Shown: piece by piece, positions 6,404 through 6,779 of the stretch
Numbering within the stretch: position 1 is the first letter of the stretch
Layout of the letters: every line of letters begins with the position of its first letter
Assembly: GCA_900545785.1 (NCBI GenBank)
Contig: URAA01000080.1
Span: forward strand, 1 to 6,779
DNA: 6,779 bases
Source: an uncultured Dialister sp.
Lineage (GTDB): Bacteria; Bacillota; Negativicutes; Veillonellales; Dialisteraceae
Reading direction: 5' to 3'
Translations under genes and position numbers: made by a program
The notes under the pieces: model-generated
Seen by the model: only the letters and a program-made list of their open reading frames with translations
What the model was told of the DNA's origin: nothing
The model's database searches: none

Positions 6404-6779
6404 CTATTTGATGATACAAACGGGACAAGAGGCATTGGCAGAAATATAGGCGGAAACGGAGCCCAGGAAAAGACTCGTTATGGCGCCTCTGCCGCGGCTG
6501 CCCATGACGATCAAATCACAATCTTTTTCATTTGCCAGACCGAGAAGAGCTTCTCCCGGATCTCCCTCGCTGTACAGAAGTTCATGAACGGTTTCTTTAG
6601 GAAGAAGCGATGCTGCCTCGGAAAGAAGAAGTTCTCCTTTTCTCCTGCCTTCGGTATCATTTTCCCTTTCCAGTACATAAGCATGTGTCATTGCTATATT
6701 TTCGGTGACCGATATGGGAGGAGAAACGGTGGCAATAAAAAGAGTTGCACCGTCATCACTACATTGGTATATGTCGGCT
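6404..6779 (-). CDS. Universal stress protein, UspA family (first gene of the trio), 5' end cut by the window edge
   Basis: The frame is open from the stop (TAG at 6406-6404) to the right edge, giving 124 visible residues. It begins ADIYQCSDDGATLFIATVSPP, which aligns with the end of helix 1 and the second strand of the other two Usp proteins. By that alignment about 24 N-terminal residues, including the expected ILVP-DGSE segment, lie outside. The in-frame ATG at 6691 is internal and not the start, because homologous sequence continues upstream of it. The ATP loop is intact (GSRGRGAITSLFLGS), and the protein ends in CPVCIIK. A segment near the middle, YSEGDPGEALLGLANEKDCDLIVMGSRG, is typical Usp. 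It is probably at or near the head of the usp transcript; its promoter is not visible. Confidence 0.92.
   Translation of the reverse strand, partial: ADIYQCSDDGATLFIATVSPPISVTENIAMTHAYVLERENDTEGRRKGELLLSEAASLLPKETVHELLYSEGDPGEALLGLANEKDCDLIVMGSRGRGAITSLFLGSVSAYISANASCPVCIIK

Noticed and set aside
6404..6691. The third usp gene as a short complete 95-residue protein
   Set aside because: Usp-like sequence (ATLFIATVSPP) continues in frame upstream of that ATG to the window edge, so the gene is truncated by the window, not short.
1..6779. Mobile element, CRISPR array, riboswitch, tRNA or rRNA
   Set aside because: No transposase, direct-repeat array, target duplication or recognisable structured RNA was seen by reading both strands. 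The spacers are all short and explained by promoters, palindromes or terminators.

Overview
The window looks like ordinary chromosome from a diderm Firmicute, most likely one of the Negativicutes (the Dialister/Megasphaera/Veillonella type). This is inference. Strong AGGAGG-type ribosome binding sites, a Firmicute-like TetR regulator and moderate GC with A/T-rich spacers point to a Firmicute. A complete RND efflux pump with a lipoprotein adaptor implies an outer membrane. No rRNA, tRNA, CRISPR array, insertion sequence or phage gene was seen, and no stretch over 300 bases lacks a gene.

Left part, leftward strand (1-1001): a TetR/AcrR-family regulator is followed, with a 4-base ATGA overlap, by truA (tRNA pseudouridine synthase A). 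truA runs off the left edge after 135 codons. Between the regulator and the next gene lies a 171-base divergent control region. It holds a good rightward -10 box and two near-perfect inverted repeats that are good candidates for the regulator's operators.

Middle, rightward strand (1173-5278): a two-gene efflux operon, also joined by an ATGA overlap. It encodes a periplasmic adaptor lipoprotein and a 1014-residue RND permease of the hydrophobe/amphiphile (drug) type. No outer-membrane channel gene follows; the operon ends at a strong bidirectional terminator (about 5284-5336).

Right part, leftward strand (5359-6779): three tandem UspA-family universal stress protein genes, all with an intact nucleotide-binding loop. 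The last is cut at its 5' end by the right edge. They converge on the efflux operon and share its terminator.

Taken together, the likely circuit is a drug- or metabolite-sensing TetR repressor controlling its own operon (and so possibly truA) and the divergent efflux pump. The Usp cluster is a separate stress-related unit. I found no clear undescribed system. The points most worth a second look are the paired palindromes, the regulator-truA coupling and the usp triplication.
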